Below are positions 15,657 to 24,688 of a stretch of 64,000 nt of DNA, in pieces. This stretch comes from Streptomyces sp. WZ-12 (GTDB lineage: Bacteria; Actinomycetota; Actinomycetes; Streptomycetales; Streptomycetaceae): the NCBI RefSeq assembly GCF_028898845.1, contig NZ_CP118574.1, forward strand, positions 930,001 to 994,000, given 5' to 3'. Below the pieces are notes generated by a model. The model searched no databases, was not told the DNA's origin, and saw only the letters and a list, made by a program, of their open reading frames with translations. The stretch's first letter is position 1, and each line of letters begins with the position of its first letter. A program made the position numbers and the translations under genes.

Positions 15657-17084
15657 TCAGCCGGTGACCTGCTCCACCGGGGGATGGTGGGGCGGTGTGA
15701 GGCGGATCAGGACGGCCGAGACCAGCGCGACGATGCCGCACATCCCCCACAGCAACAGGTAGGCGGTGAGCGAGGGTTGCTGTGTGGACTGGGTGAGCAG
15801 GCCGCTGAAGACCGCCGCCACGGCGGCGCCGGCGATGCTGCCGCCGGCCTCCTTGAGGTTGTAGTAGACGGCGGTCGACGTCGCCGCCCGGTCGCGCGGG
15901 CTCCACTCGCTGATGACGGTGGGGAGGCCGCTGATCGCGAGGCCGACGCCGGCGTCCGAGATCATGTGGCCGGCGTACCACAGGGGCAGGACGCCGTATC
16001 CCACCATCTTCACCGCGAAACCGGCGGCCAGGAGGAGGAAGGCGAGGGAGAGCATGGTGCGGTAGCCCAACCGCCTGCCGATGGCAGCGGATACGCCCGC
16101 GGTGCAGAAGCTGACGAGGGCCGGGACGGCGATCCACAGGCCGATCTGCCAGTGCGGCAGGCCGAAGCCGTACCCGGCCTTCTCGGGGACGGCGTCGAGG
16201 AAGGCGATGGTGACGCCCTGGCCGCCGAGGACCACGACGCCCGCGGCGAAACCGCAGGCGAAGGCCGGCGCGATGGCGCGGCTCGCCATCGCGCGGACGT
16301 CGATGAGGGGTTGGGGGCTGCGCAGGGAGGAGCGCACCCACAGGCCGAGGGCCACCGGTGCGAGCAGCAGGCCGCCCACCACCGTCGGGGAGAGCCAACC
16401 CAGCGTGGTGCCCTGGGCGATGGAGCCGAGCAGCAGGGTGAGGCCGACGCCGAGCAGTACGGCGCCGGTCCAGTCCATCCGCCCGCTCGCCCGTCTCTCG
16501 GTCCGTGCGATGAGCGGGGTCAGGGCGAGCCCCAGGCCGGCGACGGCCAGTACGGCCAGGTTCCACAACACCGCGCGTCCGCCCCCGGAGAGGGACGACA
16601 GCGGCCCGGCGGTGGCGGTGCCGGTGGTGGCTCCGAGGATGAGCGCGGCGGCGAGGAGGCTGACCGCGCGACGGCTGCCCGCGGTGTCGAGTCGGTCCCG
16701 TACCAGTCCGACGGAGAGCGGGAGCATGGAGCTGAGCGGTCCGCACAGGACGCGGCCGGCGAGGAAGACCGGGAGCGTCGGCGCGAGGGCACACAGCACG
16801 GTGCCGAGGGTGATCGAGGCGAGCGCGACGCGCAGCATCAGGCGGTGGCCGTGCAGGTCTCCCAGGCGCCCGAAGGCCGGCACGCAGACGGCGGCGGAGA
16901 GGAACTGCGCCGCGGTGATCCACATTGCCTGGGCGGTGTCGGTGTGCAACGTGTCGCGGATGACCGGCAGGAGGGAGACCACGCTGCCTTGGATGAACCC
17001 GTCGAGCAGGACGAAGACGAGGAGGGGGGCGATCAGGGCTGAGGGAACGGACACGGACACCCGGCGGGCAACAACCGTGCTCAT
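15657..17084 (-). CDS. MFS transporter, 14-TM DHA2-like
   Basis: A 475-residue polytopic protein. The loop 2-3 MFS signature reads FGRLGDLHGHRLMLR, motif-C-like glycines lie in ALILGATTGTATAGPL, and a late loop (DAGVGLAISGLPTVISEWSPR) is typical of actinobacterial drug-efflux MFS proteins. The likely role is proton-coupled export of a small molecule. The ATG at 17084 fits the first transmembrane helix (ALIAPLLVFVLLDGF). The facing 427-base spacer holds its promoter. No dedicated regulator adjoins it, so the substrate is unknown. Confidence 0.87.
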   Translation of the reverse strand: MSTVVARRVSVSVPSALIAPLLVFVLLDGFIQGSVVSLLPVIRDTLHTDTAQAMWITAAQFLSAAVCVPAFGRLGDLHGHRLMLRVALASITLGTVLCALAPTLPVFLAGRVLCGPLSSMLPLSVGLVRDRLDTAGSRRAVSLLAAALILGATTGTATAGPLSSLSGGGRAVLWNLAVLAVAGLGLALTPLIARTERRASGRMDWTGAVLLGVGLTLLLGSIAQGTTLGWLSPTVVGGLLLAPVALGLWVRSSLRSPQPLIDVRAMASRAIAPAFACGFAAGVVVLGGQGVTIAFLDAVPEKAGYGFGLPHWQIGLWIAVPALVSFCTAGVSAAIGRRLGYRTMLSLAFLLLAAGFAVKMVGYGVLPLWYAGHMISDAGVGLAISGLPTVISEWSPRDRAATSTAVYYNLKEAGGSIAGAAVAAVFSGLLTQSTQQPSLTAYLLLWGMCGIVALVSAVLIRLTPPHHPPVEQVTG

Positions 17085-17511
17085 GGCACTCCAGGGGGAT
17101 TCGCAACCGGCGGTGGTTGCGGACCGGTCCGCGCGGCGTCGAAGGCATTGCCAACGCCCGGGTGGTGAAACCCGGCGCGCCGACAACACCGCACTCCCGG
17201 GCGACACGATTGCGCTGTGTGAGTGCGCCGGTGCAGCGCCGGAGCGACGCCGTGCGGATCGGTAACACCCCTGGACAGACAGGGTTTTGAAGATCAGTGG
17301 TGGCTACGGCGGGGCCTTCCCGCCGGCCGCCTCGAAAAGCCCATCACACTCGTCGGTTTAACTCCCCGGCCCGGCGCCAACCTGACTGTGATCGGGTGCG
17401 GCGCACCGCAACGCCCGTGTGCCGAACGCGGATTGGATGCACCCGTGCGCAGGCAAACAACAGTCGCACCCGACCGTCGCCGTCGGTGCCTGGTCCTCGA
17501 CGCCGGAGCCG
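17085..17511. other. Intergenic spacer between two MFS genes
   Basis: This spacer holds the upstream region of the 15657-17084 transporter and the downstream end of the 17512-19128 exporter, both on the minus strand. I see no ORF with a ribosome site and no strong hairpin. Short open stretches here are antisense-type noise. Confidence 0.45.
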
Positions 17512-19128
17512 CTACTCGTCGGAGAGCGTGGAGTTCGGCACCCGCCAGAGCGCGAGCAGGAAGGCGGCCAGGGTCACCGCGGCGCCGGCGAGGAAGACGA
17601 TGCGCATCGAGGCGACGTATCCCTCCAGGAAGGGCAGCGCCGCGCCGGGGTCGAGGGTGTGCAGGAACGCGGAGTCCTCCAGGTTGACGCCACCGCCGGG
17701 GCGCAGGACGCCCACCAGGGCGTGCGCGTTGCCGGGTTGGGACAGCAGGTGGCGGAAGCCCGCGTCGTGGCCGGCCGTGGCCAGTCGGTCGGTGATCTGG
17801 CCGGCGGCCGTGGCGAACAGCAGTGACAGGAAGGCGGCGGTGCCGACCGTGCCGCCGTTGGAACGGAAGAAGTTGATCGTCGCCGTGGCCGAGCCCATCT
17901 CCGTGCGGGGTATCTCGGACTGCGAGAGGGCGGTGAGGTTCTGCATCGCCGCGCCGAGCCCCGCGCCCATCAGGGCCATGCCGACCATCGCGTGCCACAG
18001 CGGGCTGTCCACCCGGAGCGTGGCGAAGACCAGCAACGCGGCGGCCAACGAGGCGAAGCCGGCCACGAGCGGGAGCTTGAAGCGGCCGGTGCGGGCGACC
18101 AGTCGGCCCACCAACAGCGTGACGACGAGGTTCGCGGCGACGGTGGGCAGGGTGGCCAGGCCGGCGCCCATCGGGCTCATGCCGCGGATGAGTTGGAGGT
18201 AGAGCGGCAGGGTCGTCATCGCGCCGAACATGCCAATGCCGAAGACGAAGTTCAGCCCGACGCCGATGCGAAAGGTGCGGATCCGGAACAGCCGTTGCGG
18301 CAGCAGCGCGGCCTCGCCCATCCGCCGCTCCACCACGACGAACGCGGTCAGGCCCACCGCGCCGATCGCATAGGCCAACAGTGCCTGGGGGGAGCCCCAA
18401 CCCCAGGCACGACCCTGCTCGGCGACGGTCAGCAGCGGCACCAGCCCGACGGCCAGGGTGAGCGCGCCGAGGTAGTCGAGCCGGTGCCGCACCCTCCGGT
18501 GCGGGAAGCGCAGCACGCGGACCAGGGCCACGGCCGCCGCGGCGGCGAGCGGCACGTTGATCAGGAAGATCCAGCGCCAGCCGTCGACGCCGAAGATGCT
18601 GGCCCGGTCCGCGAACGCGCCGCCCACCAGCGGGCCGACGATGCTGGCGCCGCCGAACACCGCCATGAAGTAGCCCTGGTAGCGGCCGCGTTCGCGCGGG
18701 GTGGTGATGTCGGCGACGATGGTCATCGCCAGGGATATCAAGCCACCGCCGCCGAGTCCCTGCACGGCGCGGAACGCGGCGAGTTCGTAGATCGATCCGG
18801 CGGCCCCGCACAGCAGCGAGCCGACCGTGAACAGGCCGATCGCGACGAGGTAGACGGGCCGGCGGCCGTGGATGTCGGAGAGCTTGCCGTACAGCGGGGT
18901 GGCGAGGGTGCCGGTGATGAGGTAGGCGGTGGTCACCCATGCCTGAGCGGTCAGTCCGTGCAGGTCGTCGGCGATGGTCCGGAGCGCGGAGGCGACCACC
19001 GTCTGGTCCAGTGCCCCCAGGAACATGCTGAGGGCCAGCCCGGACATGACGGTGGTGATCTGCCGGTGGGTGAGCCGCGCGGGCGCGTCCCCGGCCGCGC
19101 CCTGTTGTTGGGTCTCGGAGAAGGTCAC
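17512..19128 (-). CDS. DHA2-family MFS drug exporter, 14 TM
   Basis: A 538-residue EmrB/QacA-type antiporter. It shows the motif-D1-like LDQTVVASALRTIADDL, motif A GKLSDIHGRRPVYL, motif B/C region FRAVQGLGGGGLISLAMTI and the DHA2 segment VDGWRWIFLINVPLA. It has about 14 predicted helices and a short extracellular-type loop near the C-terminus. The GTG at 19128 is preceded by GAGGACGAC. It follows the glycosyltransferase gene on the same strand after 92 bases, itself preceded by a UDP-sugar dehydrogenase. The cassette suggests export of a glycosylated compound, which remains an inference. Confidence 0.9.
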   Translation of the reverse strand: MTFSETQQQGAAGDAPARLTHRQITTVMSGLALSMFLGALDQTVVASALRTIADDLHGLTAQAWVTTAYLITGTLATPLYGKLSDIHGRRPVYLVAIGLFTVGSLLCGAAGSIYELAAFRAVQGLGGGGLISLAMTIVADITTPRERGRYQGYFMAVFGGASIVGPLVGGAFADRASIFGVDGWRWIFLINVPLAAAAAVALVRVLRFPHRRVRHRLDYLGALTLAVGLVPLLTVAEQGRAWGWGSPQALLAYAIGAVGLTAFVVVERRMGEAALLPQRLFRIRTFRIGVGLNFVFGIGMFGAMTTLPLYLQLIRGMSPMGAGLATLPTVAANLVVTLLVGRLVARTGRFKLPLVAGFASLAAALLVFATLRVDSPLWHAMVGMALMGAGLGAAMQNLTALSQSEIPRTEMGSATATINFFRSNGGTVGTAAFLSLLFATAAGQITDRLATAGHDAGFRHLLSQPGNAHALVGVLRPGGGVNLEDSAFLHTLDPGAALPFLEGYVASMRIVFLAGAAVTLAAFLLALWRVPNSTLSDE

Positions 19129-19220
19129 GTGTCGTCCTCAAGGGTGGCGGGTGGCGGAAACGGGAGAGCCGGGGCGGCGGGAGGTGACTCCCGTACCGCC
19201 CCGGCCCGGTGGCCGATCGG

Positions 19221-20432
19221 TCAGCCGGCGATCCCTTCGAGGTCGCTCACGGCGTGCTCGATCTCCGGCAGCGTCAACATCGCCAACTGGGCCGCCCGGG
19301 CCCGCGCCCGCGGTGCCGGGTCGGCGAGGAGCTCCCGGCAGGCGGCGGCGATGCCGGCCGCGCTGCGGTCGGTGACGTGGCGGCCCAGGCCCAGCGCCTC
19401 CACCCGGTCCGCGTTGCCGTGCTGGTCGCCGAAGTGCGGCAGCACCGCGAGCGGCGTGCCGGTACGCATCGCCTCGCGGATGCTGTTGAAGCCGCCGTGG
19501 GTGACGAAGAGGTCGACGGACTCCAGCAGCAGCGGCTGCGGCACCCGCTCGACGACGCGGACGTGGGCCGGTACGCCCTCGGTGTCGACCGGGATCCCGG
19601 ACGTCGAGACGACCACGGTGCAGTCGTCCAGCTCCGCCACCGCCCCGAGAATCGCGCCCAGGCTCTCGGTGGGGTCCGGGAACTCCATCGGCAGCGGCGC
19701 GGCGGGCTGGTCGGACTTGCGGTGGTGCAGCATCGGCAGGGCGGTGCCTATCGCGGCGTACACCAGGGGCCGGTCCGTGGGCAGTTCGGCCGCCCACTCG
19801 GGCAGCACCGTGCGGCGCTCGACGTCCACGGTCTGCCGGTAGGCCCACGACTTGGGCAGGTGCTGGGCGAAGGAGAAGGCGGAGGGCACGTAGTCGACGC
19901 GGCCGTGCGGGACGATCGACAGCGGGTCCTCGTGCACGGCCAGGCCGAGCTCCGCACGCCGGTTGTTGAGCTCGGGGAGCACCTGGGCGGGGTCCATCAT
20001 GTTGCTGAACCCGGAGGGCGTGGGAAGCTGCGGTACGCCCAGCACTTCGGCGGTGAGCACCGCGGCCATGTCCATGCCGTCGCGCAGGATCACATCGGGG
20101 CGGAAGTCACGGGCCAGGGGCAGCAGGATGTCCAGGGTCGGCTTGATGCTCGGCCCGGCCAGGGTCCGCTGCATCAGCCGGCTGAGCTCCGCCATCCGCT
20201 CGTTCATGTCGTCGATCTGCTGGATCTCGGCGATGTACGGCCCCAGCCTGGAGGTCGGGTCGAACTCCGGTAGCGCGGGGGTCACCTGGACGTCGTCGGC
20301 GGCGAAGACGTGGACGAGGTCGTCGTTGGTGACCACCTGCACCTCGTGCCCGGCCTTGGCGAGGGCGCGCAGCAGGGGGAGTTGGGCCCGCCCGTGGGAG
20401 GGACTGCCGTGGGTGGTGCACAGGACTCGCAT
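19221..20432 (-). CDS. GT1-family (macrolide-type) glycosyltransferase
   Basis: A 403-residue GT-B enzyme of the MGT/UGT superfamily. The N-terminal acceptor domain starts MRVLCTTHGSPSHGRAQLPL. The C-terminal nucleotide-sugar site has the hallmark DLFVTHGGFNSIREAMRTG and LAVLPHFGDQHGNADRV. Such enzymes glycosylate polyketides, phenolics or antibiotics. Its neighbour makes a UDP-uronic acid, so UDP-glucuronate (or a derivative) is a plausible donor; this is inferred. It sits between the dehydrogenase gene (103 bases upstream) and a DHA2 exporter, consistent with a modify-and-export unit. Confidence 0.9.
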   Translation of the reverse strand: MRVLCTTHGSPSHGRAQLPLLRALAKAGHEVQVVTNDDLVHVFAADDVQVTPALPEFDPTSRLGPYIAEIQQIDDMNERMAELSRLMQRTLAGPSIKPTLDILLPLARDFRPDVILRDGMDMAAVLTAEVLGVPQLPTPSGFSNMMDPAQVLPELNNRRAELGLAVHEDPLSIVPHGRVDYVPSAFSFAQHLPKSWAYRQTVDVERRTVLPEWAAELPTDRPLVYAAIGTALPMLHHRKSDQPAAPLPMEFPDPTESLGAILGAVAELDDCTVVVSTSGIPVDTEGVPAHVRVVERVPQPLLLESVDLFVTHGGFNSIREAMRTGTPLAVLPHFGDQHGNADRVEALGLGRHVTDRSAAGIAAACRELLADPAPRARARAAQLAMLTLPEIEHAVSDLEGIAG

Positions 20433-20535
20433 GTCGAAAGCCTTTCGTCAGGGGGTTCTTCGGTGGTTCCGGTAAGAGGAGCGGGAAGCCTGGGCAGTCG
20501 CGGGTGCGCCGGCGGGGTGCCAGGCGCCCCGCACG

Positions 20536-21855
20536 TCAGGCCACCCGCGCCGGTGCCGCCGCGCGTCCGAGCCCCTGCCAGCTCAGCCCGGCCCGCGCGA
20601 GCCGGTCGGCGTCCAGCAGGTTGCGGAAGTCATGGACCTCGTGGCCGGACATGCGGGCGCCGATCGTCGCCCAGTCCAGCTCGCGCAGCTCCGGCCACTC
20701 GGTGAGGACCACGCAGGCCGCGGCCCCCTCCGCGGCTCGCACCGGGTCGTCGACGAGGTCGACCAGATCGCTCAGGTCGGGCTGCTCCTCGCGCAACGCC
20801 GGGTCGTACGCGGTGAGTTCGGCGCCGCGCTCGCGCAGCAGCCGGGCGACGGCGAGCGCGGGCGAGTCGCGCAGGTCGGAGGTGCCGGCCTTGAAGGTCA
20901 GGCCGTACAGGGTCAGCCGCACGCCGTGCAGTGAACCGTCGGCGCGGCCGCAGGCGGCGGCGAGGCGCTCGACGAGCTGGCGCTGGTGGCTGACGTTGGT
21001 CTCGATGGTGGCGCTCAACAGCGGGAAGTCGACGCCGGCCTGGTCGCACGCGGTCAGCAGGGCGTGGGTGTCCTTGGGCAGGCAGGAGCCGCCCCAGCCG
21101 GGCCCCGGCCGCAGGAACGCGGAGCCGATCCGCGGGTCGCGCCCGATGCCCTCGGTGACGTCGTCGATGTCGGCACCGAAGCGCTCGCAGACGGTGGCCA
21201 GGTTGTTGGCGAAGGACAGTTTCATCGCGAGGAAGAAGTTCGCCGCGTACTTGGTCAGTTCGGCGCTGGCGGGGTCGGTGAGCACCAGCGGCGCGTCCAG
21301 GTCTGCGTACAGATCGGCCACGCGCCGGCCGGCGTCCGGGTCTGCGGCGCCGATCACGATGCGGTCGGGATGCTGGAAGTCGTGGACGGCGCGCCCCTCG
21401 CGCAGGAACTCGGGGTTGCTCACCACGGCCACGTCCGCCCGGCCGAGCAGCGCGGCGACCCGCTCGCTCGTACCGACCGGCACGGTCGACTTGTTGACCA
21501 CGACGCAGCCGGACGGCAGCACCTCGCGGATCTGGTCGGCGACGGCCTCCACGGCGGCGAGGTCGGCCGCCCCGCCCGCACCCATGGGCGTGGGCAGGCA
21601 CAGGAACACCACCTCGGCCCCGGTCACGGCGGCCGCGGTGTCCCCGGTGAATTCCAACCGGCCGGCGTTCAGGCCGTCTTGAACGACCTCGGGCAGGTCC
21701 GGTTCCAGGATGTCCACCGTGGCCTCGCGCAGCCGCGCGACCTTGTGCAGGTCGGCGTCGGCGCACACCACGTGGTGGCCGAGGGAGGCGAGGCAGGCAC
21801 CGGTGGTCAATCCGACGTAACCGGTTCCGATCACGGCAACGCGTTGCGCAGGCAC
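20536..21855 (-). CDS. ugd: UDP-glucose 6-dehydrogenase family protein
   Basis: A 439-residue UDP-glucose/GDP-mannose dehydrogenase. The N-terminal Rossmann loop is VAVIGTGYVGLTTGACLA, the central helix contains AELTKYAANFFLAMK, and the catalytic cysteine C258 lies in GPGWGGSCLPKDT. The C-terminal domain has GLTFKAGTSDLRDSPAL. It oxidises UDP-glucose twice to UDP-glucuronate with NAD+. The first-gene position of a minus-strand run, followed by a glycosyltransferase and exporter, suggests that it supplies the sugar donor locally. GDP-mannose as substrate is less likely from the motifs but not excluded. Confidence 0.92.
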   Translation of the reverse strand: MPAQRVAVIGTGYVGLTTGACLASLGHHVVCADADLHKVARLREATVDILEPDLPEVVQDGLNAGRLEFTGDTAAAVTGAEVVFLCLPTPMGAGGAADLAAVEAVADQIREVLPSGCVVVNKSTVPVGTSERVAALLGRADVAVVSNPEFLREGRAVHDFQHPDRIVIGAADPDAGRRVADLYADLDAPLVLTDPASAELTKYAANFFLAMKLSFANNLATVCERFGADIDDVTEGIGRDPRIGSAFLRPGPGWGGSCLPKDTHALLTACDQAGVDFPLLSATIETNVSHQRQLVERLAAACGRADGSLHGVRLTLYGLTFKAGTSDLRDSPALAVARLLRERGAELTAYDPALREEQPDLSDLVDLVDDPVRAAEGAAACVVLTEWPELRELDWATIGARMSGHEVHDFRNLLDADRLARAGLSWQGLGRAAAPARVA

Positions 21856-21991
21856 AGGAGATCACCACTTTCCGGTCATGGGGGTGCCCGTCTGCGACGA
21901 CTGCGGCGGTGCGCGCGGGCGCGCGGCCGCCGTGCCGTGCGGGCGGACCGGGAATGGGCGCCGCGGTCCCGCCCTTACATGGCGAGCACTC

Positions 21992-22016
21992 AAGTCATCA
22001 ATCGTTGAACTGACTT
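21992..22016. promoter_or_regulatory. Candidate TetR operator between ugd and tetR
   Basis: An imperfect nested palindrome lies in the divergent 288-base spacer: outer arms AAGTCA/TGACTT (21992-21997 and 22011-22016) with inner TCAA-TCG-TTGA. A related half site (CTCAGGTCAACGTTCGATGAC) follows near 22038-22058. It is well placed for the TetR protein at 22144 to control the ugd-glycosyltransferase-exporter run. Binding is inferred. Confidence 0.5.
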
Positions 22017-22143
22017 AGGTATGACATGTGGCGCGAACTCAGGTCAACGTTCGATGACATCAGGCCGGTGACTTTGAGACAGTCGCCGCAGCCGGGAATA
22101 TGGGCGGTGGCGGAAGGGCCGCGGACGACGGAGGTGCGGTGAC

Positions 22144-22830
22144 GTGACGGGAGTGCAGAACGGCGAGGCGTCGAAGGAAGTGGTCCGTAGGCGCTCGGCC
22201 TCGGCCACGCGTACCGCGCTCAGGGCCGCCGCGTCCTTCCGCTTCGGCAAGTACGGCTACGAGGGCACCAGCGTGCGGGACATCGCCGGCGACGTGGGCG
22301 TGGACGCCGCCCTCGTCTACCGCTACTTCGGCTCGAAGGAGGCGCTGTTCAACGACGTGGCGTGCACCGGCAAGATGTTTGAGCCGCTGCTCCAGGAGCC
22401 GGTCGAAACGATCCCCGACTGGTTCTGTGCGATGTTGCTGGGGCAGCCGAAGGAGGGCGACTTCCCGCACCCGGTGCTGTCCGTGCTGCGGTCCTCGGGG
22501 CGCGACGAGGCGGTGGGGCGGCTGCGCGCCGATCTGACCGAGGTGTTCTCCAAGCGACTGGCCGCCCGCCTCGGCGGCGCCGACGCCGATCTGCGCGCGG
22601 AACTCCTGTCGGCCTGGATGCTCGGCACCAGCCTGATGCGCACGGAGATCCGCTCCCCCGCCCTGGCCTCGGTGCCGGACGCCACGCTGGAGCGGTATCT
22701 CCGGGCCGGCATCGAGGTCTTGATGGATCCGGCCCCGGAGTGCGACGAGCACGGATCGGCCGACACCGAGGGCGCCGACCGCGACCTCGCCCTCCACTGC
22801 CCCGACAACTGCCCGATCCGCCGGGGCTGA
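22144..22830 (+). CDS. TetR-family transcriptional regulator
   Basis: A 228-residue TetR protein. The N-terminal HTH contains KYGYEGTSVRDIAGDVG and VDAALVYRYFGSKEALFNDV. The ligand domain follows, with a C-terminal end (SAWMLGTSLMRTEIRSP) typical of the TetR_C_17-like group. The GTG at 22144 has GGAGG nine bases upstream. It is divergent from the dehydrogenase/glycosyltransferase/exporter run and is its likely repressor, perhaps responding to the compound being modified. Its last codons form one arm of a large hairpin (see terminator). Confidence 0.9.
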   Translation: MTGVQNGEASKEVVRRRSASATRTALRAAASFRFGKYGYEGTSVRDIAGDVGVDAALVYRYFGSKEALFNDVACTGKMFEPLLQEPVETIPDWFCAMLLGQPKEGDFPHPVLSVLRSSGRDEAVGRLRADLTEVFSKRLAARLGGADADLRAELLSAWMLGTSLMRTEIRSPALASVPDATLERYLRAGIEVLMDPAPECDEHGSADTEGADRDLALHCPDNCPIRRG

Positions 22831-22846
22831 TCGGGCAGTTGTCGGG
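22801..22846 (+). terminator. 18-bp perfect inverted repeat overlapping the tetR stop
   Basis: CCCGACAACTGCCCGATC (22801-22818) pairs perfectly with GATCGGGCAGTTGTCGGG (22829-22846) around a 10-base loop that contains the end of the reading frame (TGA at 22828-22830). The 5' arm is coding sequence. The stem is unusually long for a terminator, and no T-run follows. Transcription termination or mRNA 3'-end protection is inferred. Confidence 0.75.
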
Positions 22847-23012
22847 CGCCCCCGAGCGCCGCCCCACGGCTCCTGCGACGCCCCACAACACGGCGCAATT
22901 CGGCATGTGTTCACCGCCCACCAACCCACCCGCCGGCGGCCGTTCGGCAGGGCCCGGCAGTCTCGCGGCGCTCTGTCATCGCCCTGCCCCCACACTCCAG
23001 AGGACGGACACC

Positions 23013-24119
23013 GTGCCCGAAGTACGCGCTGCCCGGCGGCGACGCCGCCTCGCCCTCCGCCGCACCGCCGCCGTCGTCCCGACGCTGGTCGTCGGCGCGC
23101 TGCTGGCTCCCTCCGCGCACGCCACCCCGGCGAACGGCCCGCGGAACAGCGGGGCGGTGGCCACCGGCGCCGCCGCCCGGGTCGGCAACGGCGGCCCCAC
23201 ACCGGCGACTTGGCCCGGCAGCGGTTCCGTCACCACCGCCGATGCCGCCGACGTCTTCGGTGAGGACCTCAGCGGCCTCTACCAAGAGCGCGGCGTGCTG
23301 TGGGGTGCGCAGAACTCCGGCAAGCTCTGGCGGCTGGTTCCCGATGGTTCCGGCGGCTGGCGGCCGGACACCGCCAACGGGTGGACCTCCGGCAAGGCGC
23401 TCCGCTTCCCCGGCGGCTCCGGCAGCCCGGACAGCGAGGGCGTCACGCTCACCGGCGCGGGTGCCGCGGGCGGCGCGTTCGTCGCGAGCGAGCGCAACGC
23501 CGACGCGTCCAAGACGAGCCGCCTGTCCGTGCTGAAGTACGACATCGGCGGTTCGGGCGGCACGCTGGCCGCCGCCAAGGAATGGAACCTCACCCCCGAC
23601 CTGCCGCGCGTGGGCGCCAACCTCGGCTTCGAGGGCATCACTTGGGTCCCCGACGCCTCCCTGACCGCATCCGGCTTCAAGGACGAGTCGACCGGCGCGG
23701 CCTACGACCCGAAGCGGTACGGCGCCCACACCGGCGGCGTGTTCTTCGTCGGCGTCGAGGGCACCGGCATGGTCTACGGCTACGTCCTTGAGGACTCGGG
23801 CGCCCACACCCGCGTCGCGTCCGTCAAGACCGGCATGGCCGGCGTGATGGAACTCCAGTGGGAGCCGCAGGCTTCGCGTCTGTGGGTGGTCTGCGACGAC
23901 ACCTGTCACGGCCAGCACCGGACGATGCGGGTCGACGCGTCCGGCGCCTTCGCCACCACCGCCGTCTACGACCGCCCCAGCGGCATGCCCGACCTCAACA
24001 ACGAGGGCTTCGCGGTGGCCGGATCCGACGCCTGCGTCGACGGTTCCAAGCCGGTGTACTGGGCCGACGACAGCAACGACGACGGTCACGCACTGCGCAG
24101 GGGCAGCATCGCCTGCTGA
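23013..24119 (+). CDS. Secreted beta-propeller/phytase-like protein
   Basis: A 368-residue exported protein. Its Arg-rich start (AARRRRRLALRRTAAVV) and hydrophobic core end near SAHATPA, which could be a Sec or Tat signal; no strict RRxFLK motif is present. The mature part has repeated beta-propeller-like blades, for example DLSGLYQERGVLWGAQNSG, GFEGITWVPDASL, MELQWEPQASRLWVVCDD and NEGFAVAGSD. The pattern recalls the esterase-like/phytase-like or SdiA-regulated propeller families. The enzymatic function is not evident. The GTG at 23013 follows GAGGACGG. The likely terminator at 24130 defines its end. Confidence 0.75.
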   Translation: MPEVRAARRRRRLALRRTAAVVPTLVVGALLAPSAHATPANGPRNSGAVATGAAARVGNGGPTPATWPGSGSVTTADAADVFGEDLSGLYQERGVLWGAQNSGKLWRLVPDGSGGWRPDTANGWTSGKALRFPGGSGSPDSEGVTLTGAGAAGGAFVASERNADASKTSRLSVLKYDIGGSGGTLAAAKEWNLTPDLPRVGANLGFEGITWVPDASLTASGFKDESTGAAYDPKRYGAHTGGVFFVGVEGTGMVYGYVLEDSGAHTRVASVKTGMAGVMELQWEPQASRLWVVCDDTCHGQHRTMRVDASGAFATTAVYDRPSGMPDLNNEGFAVAGSDACVDGSKPVYWADDSNDDGHALRRGSIAC

Positions 24120-24129
24120 GCCGGACGGC

Positions 24130-24166
24130 GACGGGTTTCGATGGCGGTCGCCCATCGAAACCCGTC
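24130..24166 (+). terminator. Perfect 15-bp hairpin terminator
   Basis: GACGGGTTTCGATGG pairs perfectly with CCATCGAAACCCGTC around a 7-base loop, starting 10 bases after the stop of the secreted propeller gene. It is a strong intrinsic-type hairpin without a U-run, as is usual in Streptomyces. Confidence 0.85.
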
Positions 24167-24370
24167 CGAAACCCTTGGGCACCACCCGAAATTCGGTTGC
24201 TCTTCAGGCAGTTGTGGTGACCCACGGCCGGAGTGGACCCTCGATACACGCTCCGGAAGCCCGGCGACTGAGACGGCCAGACGGACAGGCTTGCCCGAAA
24301 CCTGACTTGTCCTGACTCGCCCGCCCTGCCAGGGTCACTCCCAACTCCTCCACAGAGAACGGATGCCCCG

Positions 24371-24688
24371 ATGCGTCGTGCCCTCCTGCCCACCGTCGCC
24401 CTCGCCGTCGCCGCCCTGTTCGCGGCGGGCACCGGCACCGCCCAGGCAGCCACCGCCCCGGCCGCGACCGGCTCCCTCAACTGCGTCAACGCCTACATCG
24501 GCGCCAACAACGGCCAGCCCTTCTACCACGTGCAGTGCGGCGTGATAGGCCAGGCAACGTGGTACGCCAACGTCGCCTGCTCGGACGGCAGTTCCCACAA
24601 CGCGGGCCCCTTCACCAACTTCCGCGAGGTGTACGTGTACTGCCCGGCGGGGACCGAGGTGCAGCGGGGCTGGGTCACCAGCGACTGA
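24371..24688 (+). CDS. Small secreted four-cysteine protein
   Basis: A 105-residue protein. The signal peptide is RALLPTVALAVAALFAAGTG with cleavage near AQA-A. The mature part of about 78 residues has four cysteines (about residues 38, 56, 70 and 91), suggesting two disulfides. It is Asn/Gly/Tyr-rich (AYIGANNGQPFYHVQC, ANVACSDGSSHN). I do not recognise a family. The short secreted and disulfide-stabilised form could suit an inhibitor, a wall-associated protein or a colony-surface protein, but no function is claimed. Its last 14 bases overlap the convergent MerR-fusion gene. Confidence 0.75.
   Translation: MRRALLPTVALAVAALFAAGTGTAQAATAPAATGSLNCVNAYIGANNGQPFYHVQCGVIGQATWYANVACSDGSSHNAGPFTNFREVYVYCPAGTEVQRGWVTSD

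Noticed and set aside
17512..22016. Interpretation of the glycosyltransferase run as part of a polyketide or other biosynthetic cluster
   Set aside because: No synthase, precursor-sugar pathway beyond the dehydrogenase, or tailoring oxygenase lies nearby. A detoxification/export unit fits better.
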